DNA of 64,000 nt from Gentiana macrophylla (GCA_026214975.1 CM047815.1:59589852-59653851); one strand, 5' to 3'; shown: positions 43,154-54,409, counted from the first letter of the stretch. Numbers and translations: made by a program. The notes: generated by a model from the letters alone, not told the origin.

Positions 43154-44947
43154 TGTTCGGTAAAAACACGTTTTAAATTTATAATACCGAAACACCCCAA
43201 GTATAAGGATCGTAGTATAGGATGTTAACGGATCGTCCTAAGGGAGTGGAATGTTTATCGGATCAAAGTGCAATAATTAAATCGATTATGTCACGAATTA
43301 TTAACTAAACTAGGGTTTATGCTAAAAATAAAGCTAATGAACAGTAACTACGATGAACAGTAAAAACGATAATGAACAGTAACTAGGAACCTAAATTATG
43401 CTTAAAACAGTGAAAAAACAACTATAATCTTAAAACAACTAAACTTAGCAATCAACGATTGATACGAACTAATTGGTTTATCAAATAATTAAAACAACGG
43501 CAAGGCAACGGGAATCCACCAATCAACTAACCAACTCCAACTAGATGGTGAGCTAAAGATACGATTTTTAGTAATGATCTATCACGGGTTCGATTAAATT
43601 CCTTCAAACGAATTCTAGGGTTTCGTTTTCTTTTTCAAGTAAAACTAAACGACATGTAAAACAAGATCACGAGATTATTTCTAATACTCTTACTCAATTA
43701 ACTATAAACGATCTCTCGAATTATAATTAATTGCATCAATTAAAAAGATCACAACTTGAACAATATTTTCATATAAATTCAAAGCATAAAAGATGGTTTC
43801 ATCGATCTCTCGATTCAAATAAAACGTAACGATAAATAACAAATTCTAATTGATGAAAACGATAACTTTACTCACTAAAAGTGCGGCTAAAAATCTCTAG
43901 TTGGTGTTGATGTTGATCGGTTTCATCCGTTGTCCCACCGCGATGTGCTTAGCCAACAATCATGTTGTTAATCATGATCATTGGAATGGAGAGATTCATC
44001 TTTGAATCTCCTCTTTGAATCTTCGCGTCGCTCCTTTTTCTTATGTCATGCGTTCTTTCGCTTTGCAATTATGCGTGATCGATTGGTAATGAATTAAGGT
44101 TGCAATTGCCGCTTGTATTTATAAGGAAATAAGGCGGCTACCCTCAAAGTCGGTGGTGAACGGGCGTTTGCCATGATGGACGCCCGTCCAGGAGCTTCGA
44201 CGCTACATGGACGCTCGTTTGAGGTCAAGTCAAGGCTCAGTATCAAATTGTCGCTTTGTGAACGCTAGTTCACTCACGACTCAAACTTCTAAAATTCATA
44301 TCTTGAGTTGTAGACCTCCAAAAATTATGATCCGAATATCATAATTAAGCTCTCGGAAAACTCTACAACTTTCATTAAGGACTCTTCTTCAGAAAAACAC
44401 CTTTTTTGATTAGCACGTCAGTATTACGAGTATATTACGACATTTTCCAATAGAGTTTCAGCAACAGCATCCAAACTTGTAACGCTCATATCTCGGGCCT
44501 CATAAGTCGGAATGAAGTGATTCAAAATCCTGTAGAATCCTCTCTTCAAGCCCTACAAATATTCTCTTGAGGTCGAGAGTCAAATCAGTGTATATCATAT
44601 CAAGAACTACATCGGAAGTTCGGCTGCTTGAAAGCTTCATTCCAAGCTTTATCTCCATCTTCCTTTCATTTCACTTCTCTTCCATGCAAAACCTCATCAT
44701 TTAATCCTCTTGCATGCCAAAATATGTATCTATAACATAGGAAAATATACCAAAGCGTAACACAATCCCAAAATAACATAAAAGCACAATTTAAGCACAT
44801 AAATCGTTACATTTTACAATTTATTATCTTTAAACATCATTTGCTCAGTTTATCCTTTTGGCGAGTGATTTTCTATAAAAATCACTAAAATACGGGAGAT
44901 AATGTTACGAAATAACTCGATAAAAACCATAAAATTAGTCGTAAACA
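43154..44947 (-). repeat. 5' LTR of Athila/Tat-like element
   Basis: 1794-bp LTR, TGTTCGG...GTAAACA. A minus-strand TATA box CTTATAAATAC lies at about 44115-44125 and is conserved at 33865-33875. Confidence 0.93.
44115..44125 (-). promoter_or_regulatory. TATA box in Athila/Tat-like 5' LTR
   Basis: Minus-strand CTTATAAATAC; identical in both LTRs. Confidence 0.45.
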
Positions 44948-44952
44948 ACAAC

Positions 44953-45148
44953 CTAAAACACGAAATAAACACAAAACATCAGAGAACGATTAGCAAAATA
45001 GAAACGAAATAGACACAACACATAATGTAAACCTCATATTAGCAAAACATCATGGAAAGATTGAGTCTTCTACCTTTAAAACACAAAATAGATACAAAAG
45101 AGGAAGATAATATCTGATTGTTTGCATAATGTGTCACTCTGTTATGTT
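44953..45148. other. older DNA after the Athila/Tat-like element
   Basis: AT-rich, no recognised gene; continues the strip interrupted at 32906. Confidence 0.4.
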
Positions 45149-45322
45149 TCAGCAAAAAGGCTCTTCAAACAGGTAGAGAAGCTGCTTTAAACGATCGAGA
45201 TAAATGGGACGATTCAGATTATCTAAAGCAGTAAAAGAATCCATAATGGTTTATCTAAAGCGAAAAAAAAGCCTCACTCTGGTGATTGTCTGCACTCCGG
45301 GTAGAGAAGCTGCCGCCCCCAT
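45149..45322 (-). CDS. two short exon-like ORFs, unknown
   Basis: On the minus strand, 45251-45322 opens with MGAAASLPGVQTITR and then reaches a GTGAGG that could be a splice donor. 45149-45244 reads MDSFTALDNLNRPIYLDRLKQ and ends LFEEPFC before a stop. The two share duplicated strings (AGCTTCTCTACC and GCTTTAGATAA), so they may derive from a local duplication. They lie on the same strand as the 32794-32874 segment and in the same strip of old DNA. No family recognised. Confidence 0.28.
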
Positions 45323-45467
45323 CTGCAAACGCAATTAAATATGAAAACCCTACCGAAAATCTTACATATATATACTACCTAAATTTCTTTCTTAACGGGC
45401 CGTTTTTTCCTCTGTAAAACAAAATCCCAAACAGAAATTAAATTGAAGAATGTGTCGACGTGTACTG
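45323..45467. other. older DNA before the pol-less element
   Basis: No recognised feature. Ends with TACTG, the target duplication of the following element. Confidence 0.4.
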
Positions 45468-47093
45468 TGAAGACCAAAATAGTAGCGACCAACCTTAACC
45501 GGCAGAGTACCGGGTCGGAAGTACTACAGTGGAGAGCAAGGTCGTATCCCATGAGGAATCAATCGAGTACCAAAGCCATTCTCATACTTAGTTTAGGTTA
45601 ATCAAGTGTGTACAAGTTTTGAATATGCTAAACCAATATTTAAATGAGAGATAAAGAGAGAAATAGACATAGCCAAATCACGATCCAATCGAATATTTTC
45701 ACCCCTCTAATCGATTGGGAATGGAGACTACCAACCAACCATCCTAATGCTTATATCGAATCGTTCATGGGTGCAAACTCCTAAGATAGTACTAGACGCC
45801 ATGCAACAACCTAGTACCCTTTGCCTGGTTCAACAGTCCGCCTTTAAGGATTTAACTGACCGAAACAAGATAAACGCTCTAGAGCCGCTCGATTTACACC
45901 GACAAACCTCGTTACCCAATCGATCTAAACAACTCAGTCAATTGTAAATAACGATCTTAAAACCCCTTTTCCCACACCCCTTCGCAACATACATTTATAA
46001 AAGTGGTATGTGTGTTCATGAACTATGTGTATAAGCTAATTCACGCATTCAGAGCAAGTTTTAAGACATAAATTCAACGATATAAGAACAATTAAACACT
46101 ACCCAATCCCAATTAATCAACTAGAGGGTGATTTCTTCAACTATCACATGGTTTGACTATGTAGTAAATTAGCTACTCATCACAAAACAAGAAATGACAA
46201 TCAAAGCATGAAATCAAAGCCATAAACAAGATAGAAACTAGATTAGTTACCAAAATCGTAGCAAAAGTCGGATTACATCAAGCTCCAACACCACCCATTT
46301 CACTTGGGAAGAAGAAGATGATCCAAAATGCAAAATCAGGGGAAGAGAAGCTAAAATCTAAGCTAGATTAAGTCTAATCTAAGGGAAATTAGAGTAAGAA
46401 AGAGGGGTGAAAAGGGAGGAAAAGGGAAGAAGAAAAAAAGGGCAGGGGCGAAGTCTCTGTATGTGTATGTATAATTAGATCCCAAAATATCATTTTTAAG
46501 CTGAAAAAACTGCTATTTTCGTTGTTCTCGGCGTGCACCAGAAGTGTCTCGGCGCACGCCGAGACATCGCTGGAATTCAGCAGCTTCTGCAGCATTGATG
46601 ACCTTCAGTAAAATGGCAATATCTTCGCGTGTAGAGCTCCGATTTGAGTGATTCAAGTTGCGTAGGAAATCTCATTCAATTGTATACAACTTTTATGAAG
46701 ACCACAAGTCCATAAAATGCCTCCAACATTACTCAAAGTTCAGATAAAGTGAATGTAAGGCGAAAACACCAACTATATTTGATCCGTTTCCATTCCCGGG
46801 CTTCGGTTTCGTCTTTCTAGACCTCATGCCTTGTCTTCTGAGCTTACGAGTCACCTATTTCCTGCATTTCCATAGCACAATATACCAAGCATAATCCCGC
46901 AAGATAAATAGGGCTCGAATAGGGCCAAAACACCGTAAAATGATAAGGTTTTCTATCAATTTGATGGATTACCTCTAAGTAAGTGCTCAAAGCGTTTTTA
47001 CCCTATAATTCTAAAACCACCCAAAACAAGCCAAGAGTGTCATAAACGGGGGTTAAAACAAGCACCAAAACATAGTAAAGTTGACTCTCATCA
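45468..47093 (-). repeat. 3' LTR of pol-less element
   Basis: 1626 bp, close match to 50229-51860. The 66-codon frame at 45747-45947 occurs in both LTRs and is not a gene. Confidence 0.93.
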
Positions 47094-47107
47094 ACCACCC
47101 CACACTT
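47094..47107 (-). other. polypurine tract of pol-less element
   Basis: Minus-strand AAGTGTGGGGTGGT directly before the LTR, similar to the tract at 34701-34713. Confidence 0.85.
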
Positions 47108-49417
47108 AGCGTTTGCTCGCCCTCGAGCAAAATGAGCGTTTTAAAAGAAAACAAAGAGTCAATGTTACATGCGTAGGTCAAGTTAATCACACATCAAAGA
47201 TAACCGACAAGTAAAAGAGTAAATGAATGCAACTTAACCACACCTTATCAAGCAAGCGGGATGTGTGTGTGTGAATAGCTTCTCCTACATTTACCACGGT
47301 TTACCGGTTTGGATTATGGATGCTAGTTTATTGCGACTACACCATAGGCTCATACTTCATAAGCATCTCCACTAATCGTGGCCAACCGAGGTTAAGCAAG
47401 GTCGAGTAGGACTTGCAAGGTTGTAACGTTAGGCTCGGGACGGGGCTAACTGAAGGGAATTTCTGGGGAATAAACAACAAAGAGATAAACACGAGCAAGC
47501 TCAATCATGGGGTGTAACAATACAAAACGTAGCTAGCTCTAACCTTCTCTAGCTCAAAATGAGATTAGAAACATGATCCAAGAAATAAAATGCTATATCG
47601 CACTATTGCTCAAATGTAACGTGGCAAAAATGTATAAGTAATCATGTTTCTTCACTAAAGACTCATCCCAAACATCAACATCATATACAAATCAATACAC
47701 GAGTTCTAAAACACTTGGCTTTCTTTGACTCAACCTTTTATTTACTTTTCATAAATCTTTTCTTTTTATTTATTTATTTTTATTTTTTTAAACTTGAATT
47801 TTTATTAGGTTTGAGTCAAAGGCCATCACATACACATAAAATGAATCGAGCTCCTACCCTCCAAGATGTGAAATAGCTCGTAATACAAACTCCTCTAATC
47901 ATACACACCACTCTACCACCCCACACTTGCCTAGGCAAGTGTGATCTAGATGAAAAGATTAAGCTCAACATGTAGGGTGTTCAGGAAATGTAGACCACAA
48001 ATAAGGCTCGGGGGTCGGGAGATTATAGGCTAAATACGAAAGGCTAAGTGTTGGATGGGGGTCTAACCATCCTATCAAGGCTTAGACGGGTTACTGTGGA
48101 ATATGTCACGGGATGGCTCTTTGGAATATGTCACGCCATAACTGTCATCCCAAACTCTACCAAGGTCGGCCTTTCTATTTCGTCTCGAAGTTAATGATAT
48201 GAGTTCTAGGTAGCCGAATTGTCCATAAATCTACCATAATCGGTCACTAGTTACCATGGTTCATGAAATTGAAGCTATACGTGCGCGAAAATCCCGTCAC
48301 CAAGATAAGGTAGTAAGCCAAGTAACATGCATTCAAACATTCACTACACCGTTTATCCTATCAATGTGAAAGCTCAACATACGAATGCAACATCAATACC
48401 ATGGAAAAATTTAAAAGGTGCTCAAATATTTGCTAAAGAAGTGACCAAACACTAAGCATACAACACAATGGCCAGAAAAACAATGAAGCACATATCAAAG
48501 CTAATCCTACCACCCTCCACTTTAAATTCAACACTGCCCTCGGTGTGTGAATGATAAAAGAGAGAAGGCTAGCTTAACCCGGCAAAAAGGCGCAAACCAT
48601 GTACGTGACATCTCCATGAAAGTTCCACTCGAATACCTGAAGCCATGAGACAAAAACACAAAGAAAACGCATGCACGGGGAACATCCACCGTGCCAAAAG
48701 CAAGCAACAAATATCGAGATATAATAAAAGATCTCAAAGTCACATACACGATCATATGAAACCAAAAAGGGGAACCGACTCAGGGCGTATGGGATGAAAA
48801 GACAATCAAACAAGTAAAACAACATCCATGCAAAAAGATATGAGCCACTCAAAAATGGTTCCAGGATCCCCCAAAGTATCACCCTAAGCCACTCCTAGCA
48901 CAAAAAACTAAAGCAAAAACAGAGAAACGGTGGGTTGCCTCCCACAAGCGCCTTTGTTTTACGTCGTTAGCTTGACTTATTAAGAAACTAAAATAAAAAC
49001 AACGAAGCATGAGTGGAATGAAAGAAAAAAATTGCACATCTTTTGCTCAATAGCATCAAGAACCTGGCAATTAAAAAAAACTTTATTCCACTTTTATTTA
49101 GAACAACAATAAAAGATCTACCTAAAACATTCTAAGTTTAAAGTCCTTAGTTCGACTCTTTACCCATAACAATTCTATGGATAGTTATACCAAAGGAGAG
49201 CAAACCGTTGTGTCTCCCTACAAAAATCAAAAGAATTGAGCACACCCTTACAATCGGGCAAGACAAACAAGGAGCTCAATCCCCACCACCAAGATTGGTT
49301 CAAGAAATTCACCGTACGACACAATGAATTCAATTTCCCTGAATGAGAGCATATGCCAAGTAACAAATATTCAAACACCAAACAATAACATTTTGGCTCA
49401 ACCACAACATCAACATA
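47108..49417. other. non-coding interior of pol-less element
   Basis: About 2.3 kb without any retroviral motif on either strand. TGGAATATGTCACG occurs twice at about 48095-48135. Minus-strand frames 48528-48882 and 49175-49405 are Cys/Phe-rich and compositional. Confidence 0.6.
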
Positions 49418-50038
49418 TTAAATGTGATCCACCACCACAACTTTTTCAATAAGGTTCAAATGAGAAGGAATAAATGATTCACTTGTAGCATGTTTCATAC
49501 ATTCTTCATAACTCTCATGATGGGTAATTACCTCAAGAGTCGACGGTGGAGTAACTGAAATTTCATCATTTTTAGCACTCCTCTCAACCTTCCTCTTCTC
49601 AATCAATTGCTCTACCCGGTTCTCCAAGTTATTTAATGTTGATTGAAGAGTAGTAGCATTCATTTTAATATCCATCAACTCCCGACCTTGCTCTTGCAAA
49701 GTCCGGCCTTGCTCTTCTATGTCACGGCCTTGCTCTTCTATATCATGGCCTTGCTCTTTCAAAGTCCGGCCTTGCTCTTGCAAAGTCTCATTGATTTGCT
49801 CCAAGAGGATGTCGGTTGAGCTCTTTTGTGGGGGAAGAGGTATTTGGGGAGGTTGAGAAAATTGCAAATATGCAACGGGGTGTTGAAACTAAGAACTTGA
49901 AGGACTCTCCCACTCATTGTTGTATGGTGATGTGTATGGGTTGAACTGATAATATGGTTGGAATCCAAAACCCATAGCACCGAAATTAAAGCCTCCAAAA
50001 GAGTAGGGAGAAGAGCCCTCATGGCCATACGGATCCAT
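49418..50038 (-). pseudogene. Gag-like coiled-coil ORF of pol-less element, one stop
   Basis: An ATG at 50038 starts MDPYGHEGSSPYSFGGFNFG, a Gly/Phe/Tyr-rich start. After 49 codons a single in-frame TAG (49889-49891) interrupts, and the same frame continues to 49418. After a Pro-rich stretch the second part has SSTDILLEQINETL and then five or more seven-residue units of the form LQEQGRT / IEEQGRD, followed by a heptad-like NNLENRVEQLIEKRK. This is a coiled coil with internal tandem repeats. It sits where Gag is expected, just after the leader, but shows no zinc knuckle. It could help assembly or be an accessory protein; function not known. Confidence 0.65.
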
Positions 50039-50201
50039 ACACTGCAATTCAAGGGAAAAACAAGAACACAATCAAGGTATCTAGTCACCACCACTACCGC
50101 AATAGATGGTGTGACTTTTCAACAAAAATCCAACATCAAGAAAAAAATAAATAAAACAACCTAAGCCTAAGTCTTCCAATGACTTAACAGATATCGATTA
50201 A

Positions 50202-50220
50202 TTCCCCGGCAACGGCACCA
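50202..50220 (-). other. primer-binding site, tRNA-Asp-like
   Basis: Minus-strand TGGTGCCGTTGCCGGGGAA; one change (GGTGCC for GGCGCC) relative to the Athila/Tat-like element. Confidence 0.8.
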
Positions 50221-50228
50221 GAAAAACT

Positions 50229-51860
50229 TGATGACCAAAATAGTAGCGACCAACCTGAACTGTTAGAGTACCGGGTCGGAAGTACTACAGTGGAGAGCAA
50301 GGTCGTATCCCACGATGAATCAATTGAGTACCAAATCCATTCTCATACTTAGTTTAGGTTAATCAAGTGTGTACAAGTTTTGAATATGCTAAAACAATAT
50401 TTAAACGAGAGATAAATAGAGAAAGAGACATAGCCAAATCACGATCCAATCGAATACTTTCGCCCCTCTAATTGATTATTTGGGAATGGAGACTACAAAC
50501 CAACCATCCTAATGCTTATATCGACTCGTTCATGGGTGCAAACTCCTAAGATAGTACTAAACGCCATGCAACAACCTACTACCCTTTGCCCGGTTCAAAA
50601 GTCCGCCTTTAAGGATTTAACTGACCGAAACAAGATAAACGCTCTAGAGCCGCTCGATTTACACCGACAAACCTCGTTACCCAATCGATCTAAACAACTC
50701 AGTCAATTGTAAATAACGAACTTAAAACCCCTTTTCTCACACCCCTTCGCAACATACATTTATAAAAGTGGTGTGTGTGTTCATGAACTAGGTGTACAAG
50801 CTAATTCATGCATTAAAAACAAGTTTTAAGACATGAATTCATCGATATAAGAACAATTAAACACTACCCAATCCCGATTAATCAACTAGAGGGTGATTTC
50901 TTCAACTATCACATGGTTTGACTATGTAGTAAATTAGCTACTCATCACAAAACAAGAAATAACAATCAAAGCATGAAATCAAAGCCATAAACAAGATAGA
51001 AACTAGATTAGTTACCAAAATCGTAGCAAAAGTCGGATTACATCAAGCTCCAACACCGCCCATGTCACTTGGGAAAAAGAAGATGATCCAAAATGAAAAA
51101 TCAAGGGAAGAGAAGCTAAAATCTAAGCTAGATTAAGTCTAATCTAAGGGAAATTAGAGTAAGAAAGAGTTTAGAGGGGTGAAAAGGGAGGAAAAGGGAA
51201 GAAGAAAAAAAGGGCAGGGGCGAAGTCTCTGTATGTGTATGTATAATTAGATCCAAAAATATCGTTTTTAAGCTGAAAAAACTGGTATTTTCGTTGTTCT
51301 CGGCGTGCACCGGAGGTGTCTCGGCGCACGCCCAGACATCACTGGAATTCAGCAGCTTCTGGAGCATTGATGACCTTCAGTAAAATGGCAATATCTTCGC
51401 GTATAGAGCTCTGATTTTAGTGATTCAAGTTGCGTCGGAAAGTTCATTCAATTATCCACAACTTTCATGAAGACCAAAAGTCCATAAAATGCCTCCAATA
51501 TTGCTCAAAGTTCATATAAAGTGAATGTAAGGTGAAAACACCAACTATATTTGATTCGTTTCCATTCCCGGGCTTCGGTTTCATCTTTCTAGACCTCATT
51601 CCTTGTTTTCCGGGCTTACGAGTCACCTATTTCCTGCATTTCCATAGCACAATATACCAAGCATAATCCCGCAAGATAAATAGGGCTCGAATAGGGCCAA
51701 AACACCGTAAAATCATAAGGTTTTCCATAAATTTGATGGATTACCTCTCTCAAAGCGGTTTTTACCCTATAATCGATCTAAAACCACCCAAAACAAGCCA
51801 AGAGTGTTATAAACGGGGGTTAAAACATGCACCAAAACATAGTAAAGTTGGCTCTCATCA
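50229..51860 (-). repeat. 5' LTR of pol-less element
   Basis: 1632 bp, TGATGACC...CTCATCA, followed by TACTG. Confidence 0.93.
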
Positions 51861-51903
51861 TACTGCTTCGTTGCAAAACTCGGATCCTTTTATATAAATA
51901 AGG

Positions 51904-52068
51904 ATATTTGCTAAATTACTCTATTGTGCTAAAACAAAACAAAAAAAAGGTTAGAGGTGACACGTGTCAGTCTGAGGCTCTACACGTCAAAGATTAGAGT
52001 TCACCAAGAAGAATTGAATGAAGAGGGGACGTGGAGCATTGTGGGCACACTTGCCTCTCTTCTTATTA
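51904..52068. repeat. copy B of the ~168-bp dispersed direct repeat
   Basis: Matches 9884-10051 from ATATTTGCTAAATTACTC to CTCTTCTTATTA. The similarity stops at nearly the same base in both copies; here an ATTAGATT-type simple repeat follows (52069-52110). Confidence 0.8.
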
Positions 52069-52391
52069 GATTATTAGATATTAGATTAAATTATTAGATT
52101 AGATATTGATAAATTCCAAAAACGAAACAAAAATACCAAAAATACTAATTTTTTTTTTATAGAAATGAATTCAGAAGAAGGGAAAAGTTGTCTTCTTTTT
52201 ACCATCAACACGTAAATAGTTACAATATCAACAAGCAACATATTCTCAATTTGTTCAAGGTTCTGTTTTATTTCTCTTTGGATAGTGATAGAGGCACCAC
52301 CTCTTATCCACACAAATACACACACAAACATTTTCCACCATTCATTTGAAGAAAAAAAAATTAAATAAAAAAGAAACAATAAAGCTGCACC
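52069..52391. other. simple-repeat tail and non-coding DNA
   Basis: TTAGATTATTAGATAT repeats at the left, then AT-rich DNA. The minus-strand frame 52086-52379 is rich in Phe/Leu/Ile and lacks a domain. Confidence 0.5.
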
Positions 52392-52641
52392 TCACAAGTT
52401 CACAGTAGGGGATGAGTGGTGCACCATATCGGTGCCAACATCATTTTCCTTTTGCTCCCCAATCGCATCAACAGCAAAGGCTGTCGGACTTTTGTTCCTA
52501 TCTACCGTATAATTTTGAGAAAATATAATTGAGAAAATATTTTCTCTATAATTTTCCATCTCAAACTCGAATTGAAACTCCGCCTTACCGTCACCAGCAC
52601 AATCGCCAGCCGATCTTACCTGCGAATCCGAATCCAGACAT
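52392..52641 (-). CDS. 5' gene-like region: short ORF and possible first exon
   Basis: On the minus strand an ATG at 52641 opens MSGFGFA and after 22 bp meets a consensus donor, GCAG|GTAAGA. Downstream, 52392-52559 is a 55-codon frame (MENYRENIFSIIFS, then KSPTAFAVDAIGEQKENDVG, ending SSPTVNL) that is open further upstream without an ATG to about 52640. Composition is protein-like and GC is above the flanks. It could be the first exon(s) of a host gene or a captured piece. No family recognised. Confidence 0.33.
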
Positions 52642-53117
52642 TACTTGTCTTCGTGTTATTTTTTAAGTCGATGAATATCACGTAGTGGAGACGAGAGGTA
52701 AACTGACACGTTCTGAGAGATCCGATTGATTTAAATAGGGAAAATAAAAGGTAAAATTATCAAAAAGGATAAAAATATTTGTAAAATTAATAAAAAGAAC
52801 ATGCATATTATTTTTTTTAGTAAAAATAACATTTTTATTATGTACGGACAAAAATGCCCCTTTTTACATTTTTATTGTGTACGGACAAAAATAACGTTTC
52901 AAGTTTTGTGTTGGAAAAAAAACTACCATCCACGTAAAAAAAACCCCACGTTTGTAAAAAAAATAAAAATAATAATATTAATAACACTCACTCCCACCAC
53001 CAACTGTGAAGAATAAAAAAAAAGAAAAAAAAAGAAAAAAAGAAAAAAGAAAAAATGGTAATGTCAAATAATAGTGTCACATAATATAAAAATATTAAAT
53101 AATAGTGTCAAATAATA
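52642..53117. other. AT-rich DNA with A-rich low complexity
   Basis: No gene recognised. It holds an AAAAGAAAAAAAAAG tract at about 53018-53054 and short direct repeats AATAGTGTCA near 53070-53120. If the minus-strand gene is real, its promoter would lie here. Confidence 0.45.
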
Positions 53118-53770
53118 TAAAAAGTGAATATCTTTTCACACAAATTTTTATCTTACTGCACGTGATTTTTTTTTTTTTCCAAATTAAGCCCTTATTTTTT
53201 TTTTTTATTTTACTGTTCATTCTGACCAAAGTTTGGTCAGAATATGACACATTATCCATACTGAAATATGGTCAGAATATACGTGTTGAGAGTCCACACT
53301 GGTTGATTCTGACCACATTTTAGGTAGAATGTTTGAAGTTTTCAAACTCATACATAGTCGAGCATCATTCGACCAATATTGAGTCCGAATACTCTACGCA
53401 TTCGATTAGAATTGGATCGGATCGATAGCAACAACAATATAAAAAGACCATTATTGATTATTCATCGAATTTGATGAGAATATTAAAAGTTTTTGTACTC
53501 AATTTTAGTCGAATGTCTTTCGACCGGTATTGAGTATGAAAAACATTCAAAATTCGACTAGAATAAAATCGATTATAATGATCGTATTCACTCAAATTGG
53601 GTCGAATGGGCTTTGCGTAATGAATTGACCATAAATTGGCGAGAATAGTATATATTTTCCGACTCATTCACGGTCGAGAATGGCGACGTGTGGAATATCC
53701 AAACGAAAGCCCACTCTCGCTTCTTGGCAAGTGTAAAACAACATTTGTGTGAAAAGATAGTCCCTATAAA
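53118..53770. mobile_element. candidate MITE with 17-bp perfect terminal inverted repeat
   Basis: TATCTTTTCACACAAAT at 53129-53145 is the exact reverse complement of 53743-53759; similarity extends weakly outward (ATAAAAAGTGAA versus ATAGGGAC). The ~650-bp span has no transposase. Inside, GGTCAGAAT and TCGACC-type strings recur. Both sides carry GTCAAATA[AG]TAGTGTCA strings, so the target duplication is hidden in a local repeat and the superfamily cannot be fixed. Confidence 0.6.
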
Positions 53771-54155
<385 letters not shown>

Positions 54156-54211
54156 GGAACTGAACGTGGGAGCTAAGCTAAGGACGTGGGAGTTTTTTTT
54201 GGGTTAACTTT

Positions 54212-54393
54212 TTTTTTTTTGAGAAAGGAAGATATTATTAACATAGCCAACGTGGCATCCTGAAAGTGGAAGATACAGTGTTACGCAGTAGGTAATTGAA
54301 ACAACTACTTAATCTAGCCGACATGCAGTAAACAGAGAAAAAAATAAAAAAAAATCAATCAACTGGTCTATGACCCGTGCAAGCCTGAGATTG
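54212..54393 (-). mobile_element. 5'-truncated LINE tail with target duplication
   Basis: A 16-bp duplication TTTTTGGGTTAACTTT flanks the block (54196-54211 and 54394-54409). On the minus strand the insert ends in TTTCTC followed by a run of A, as a LINE 3' end does, and the preceding GGATGCCACGTTGGCTATG block looks like a LINE 3' untranslated region. Only about 180 bp was copied, consistent with premature end of target-primed reverse transcription. No coding part remains. Confidence 0.75.
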
Positions 54394-54409
54394 TTTTTGG
54401 GTTAACTTT

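Larger units (their letters stand above)
32907..44947 (-). mobile_element. Athila/Tat-like Ty3/gypsy retrotransposon, 12 kb
   Basis: LTRs 32907-34700 and 43154-44947 (1794 bp each), TGTT...AACA ends, exact ACAAC duplications (32902-32906, 44948-44952). A tRNA-Asp primer site (minus strand) abuts the right LTR and a purine tract abuts the left, so it reads right to left. Minus-strand order is Gag, protease, RT, RNase H, integrase: integrase last is the gypsy arrangement. FMDD in RT, the tRNA-Asp primer and the long non-coding 3' part (34714-36180) fit the Athila/Tat branch. Every domain is broken by frameshifts or stops. It entered the strip of exon-bearing DNA next to the Sirevirus. Confidence 0.93.
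45468..51860 (-). mobile_element. pol-less LTR retrotransposon (LARD-like), 6.4 kb
   Basis: LTRs 45468-47093 (1626 bp) and 50229-51860 (1632 bp) with TGA[AT]GACC...TCATCA ends; exact TACTG duplication (45463-45467, 51861-51865). Purine tract inside the left LTR and tRNA-Asp-like primer site inside the right, so it reads right to left. The 3.1-kb interior has one broken Gag-like ORF and no protease, RT or integrase. Shared primer-site type and 3' block (GTTGCCTCCCACAAGCGCC at about 48930) tie it to the Athila/Tat group, whose enzymes it may borrow. The close LTR pair suggests a fairly recent insertion. Confidence 0.93.

Noticed and set aside
45747..45947. 66-codon frame repeated at 50512-50712
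   Set aside because: It is present in both LTRs of the pol-less element simply because LTRs are duplicates; no domain, and it is not in a coding position.
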